Both the position numbers and the translations under genes were made by a program. Below the pieces are notes generated by a model. It was not told where the DNA came from. It saw only the letters and a program-made list of their open reading frames with translations, and made no database searches. From an uncultured Holophagaceae bacterium (GTDB lineage Bacteria; Acidobacteriota; Holophagae; Holophagales; Holophagaceae): a DNA stretch of 14,252 nt. Below are positions 14,227 to 14,252 of this stretch, piece after piece. How positions within the stretch are numbered: position 1 is the stretch's first letter; each line of letters opens with the position of its first letter. Location: the NCBI GenBank assembly GCA_903919165.1, contig CAIXHJ010000148.1:1-14252 (forward strand), in the 5' to 3' direction.

Positions 14227-14247
14227 GCTGCCAGCTTTGCTGGCGGC
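14227..14247. repeat. small hairpin at window end
   Basis: GCTGCCAGC-TTT-GCTGGCGGC, a 9-bp stem with one T-G wobble and a 3-nt loop, followed by the end of the window. It may be part of a longer dispersed palindrome; only the edge is visible. Confidence 0.4.
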
Positions 14248-14252
14248 TAGCG

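Noticed and set aside
13993..14250. Small + strand frame after hup
   Set aside because: It starts inside the first terminator and passes through the duplicated hup tail and second hairpin; Arg/Ser-rich with no ribosome-binding site.

Overview
The window looks like core chromosome of a high-GC, Gram-negative-type bacterium. Four things suggest this: a DUF3187-like outer-membrane protein, a PilZ (c-di-GMP) protein, a large-form (eukaryote-like) citrate synthase, and compact housekeeping gene clusters with clear Shine-Dalgarno sites. The combination would fit Acidobacteriota (Holophaga/Geothrix type) or a Geobacter-like group. That placement is inference; no rRNA or other decisive marker lies in the window.

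Layout. Positions 1-183 hold the 3' end of an unrecognised gene, followed by dapB (lysine/diaminopimelate synthesis) and gluQ (tRNA-Asp queuosine modification), all on +. gluQ converges with rpsT (ribosomal protein S20, -). The space between them holds a 102-bp tandem repeat in which the rpsT 3' end and its terminator occur three times. A forward cluster follows: transketolase N-terminal half, argS, pyrG. It ends at a 17-bp bidirectional terminator shared with the convergent gltA (citrate synthase, -). An AT-rich divergent intergenic region separates gltA from a forward series: DUF3187-like protein, lysS, and a DegT-family sugar aminotransferase. A small PilZ gene (-) ends 10 bp after the aminotransferase and is divergent from rplI (L9, +). 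The window closes with hup (HU), whose last codons and terminator are repeated 215 bp downstream.

The genes mainly serve translation and its supply: two aminoacyl-tRNA synthetases, a tRNA modifier, two ribosomal proteins, CTP synthase and HU, plus central carbon metabolism (transketolase, citrate synthase) and lysine/cell-wall precursors. No phage, IS transposase, CRISPR array, rRNA or tRNA was found.

The least ordinary signal is structural. Two unrelated, highly expressed genes (rpsT and hup) each carry extra downstream copies of their own last codons, stop codon and hairpin terminator. In the hup copy a stem base pair has changed on both sides, from G-C to A-T. Other items worth a second look are an in-frame repeat-like insert in gluQ, two AT-rich insert-like islands in argS, an identical 16-bp palindrome in two unrelated places, an atypical DapB catalytic loop, and a transketolase N-half with no C-half beside it.
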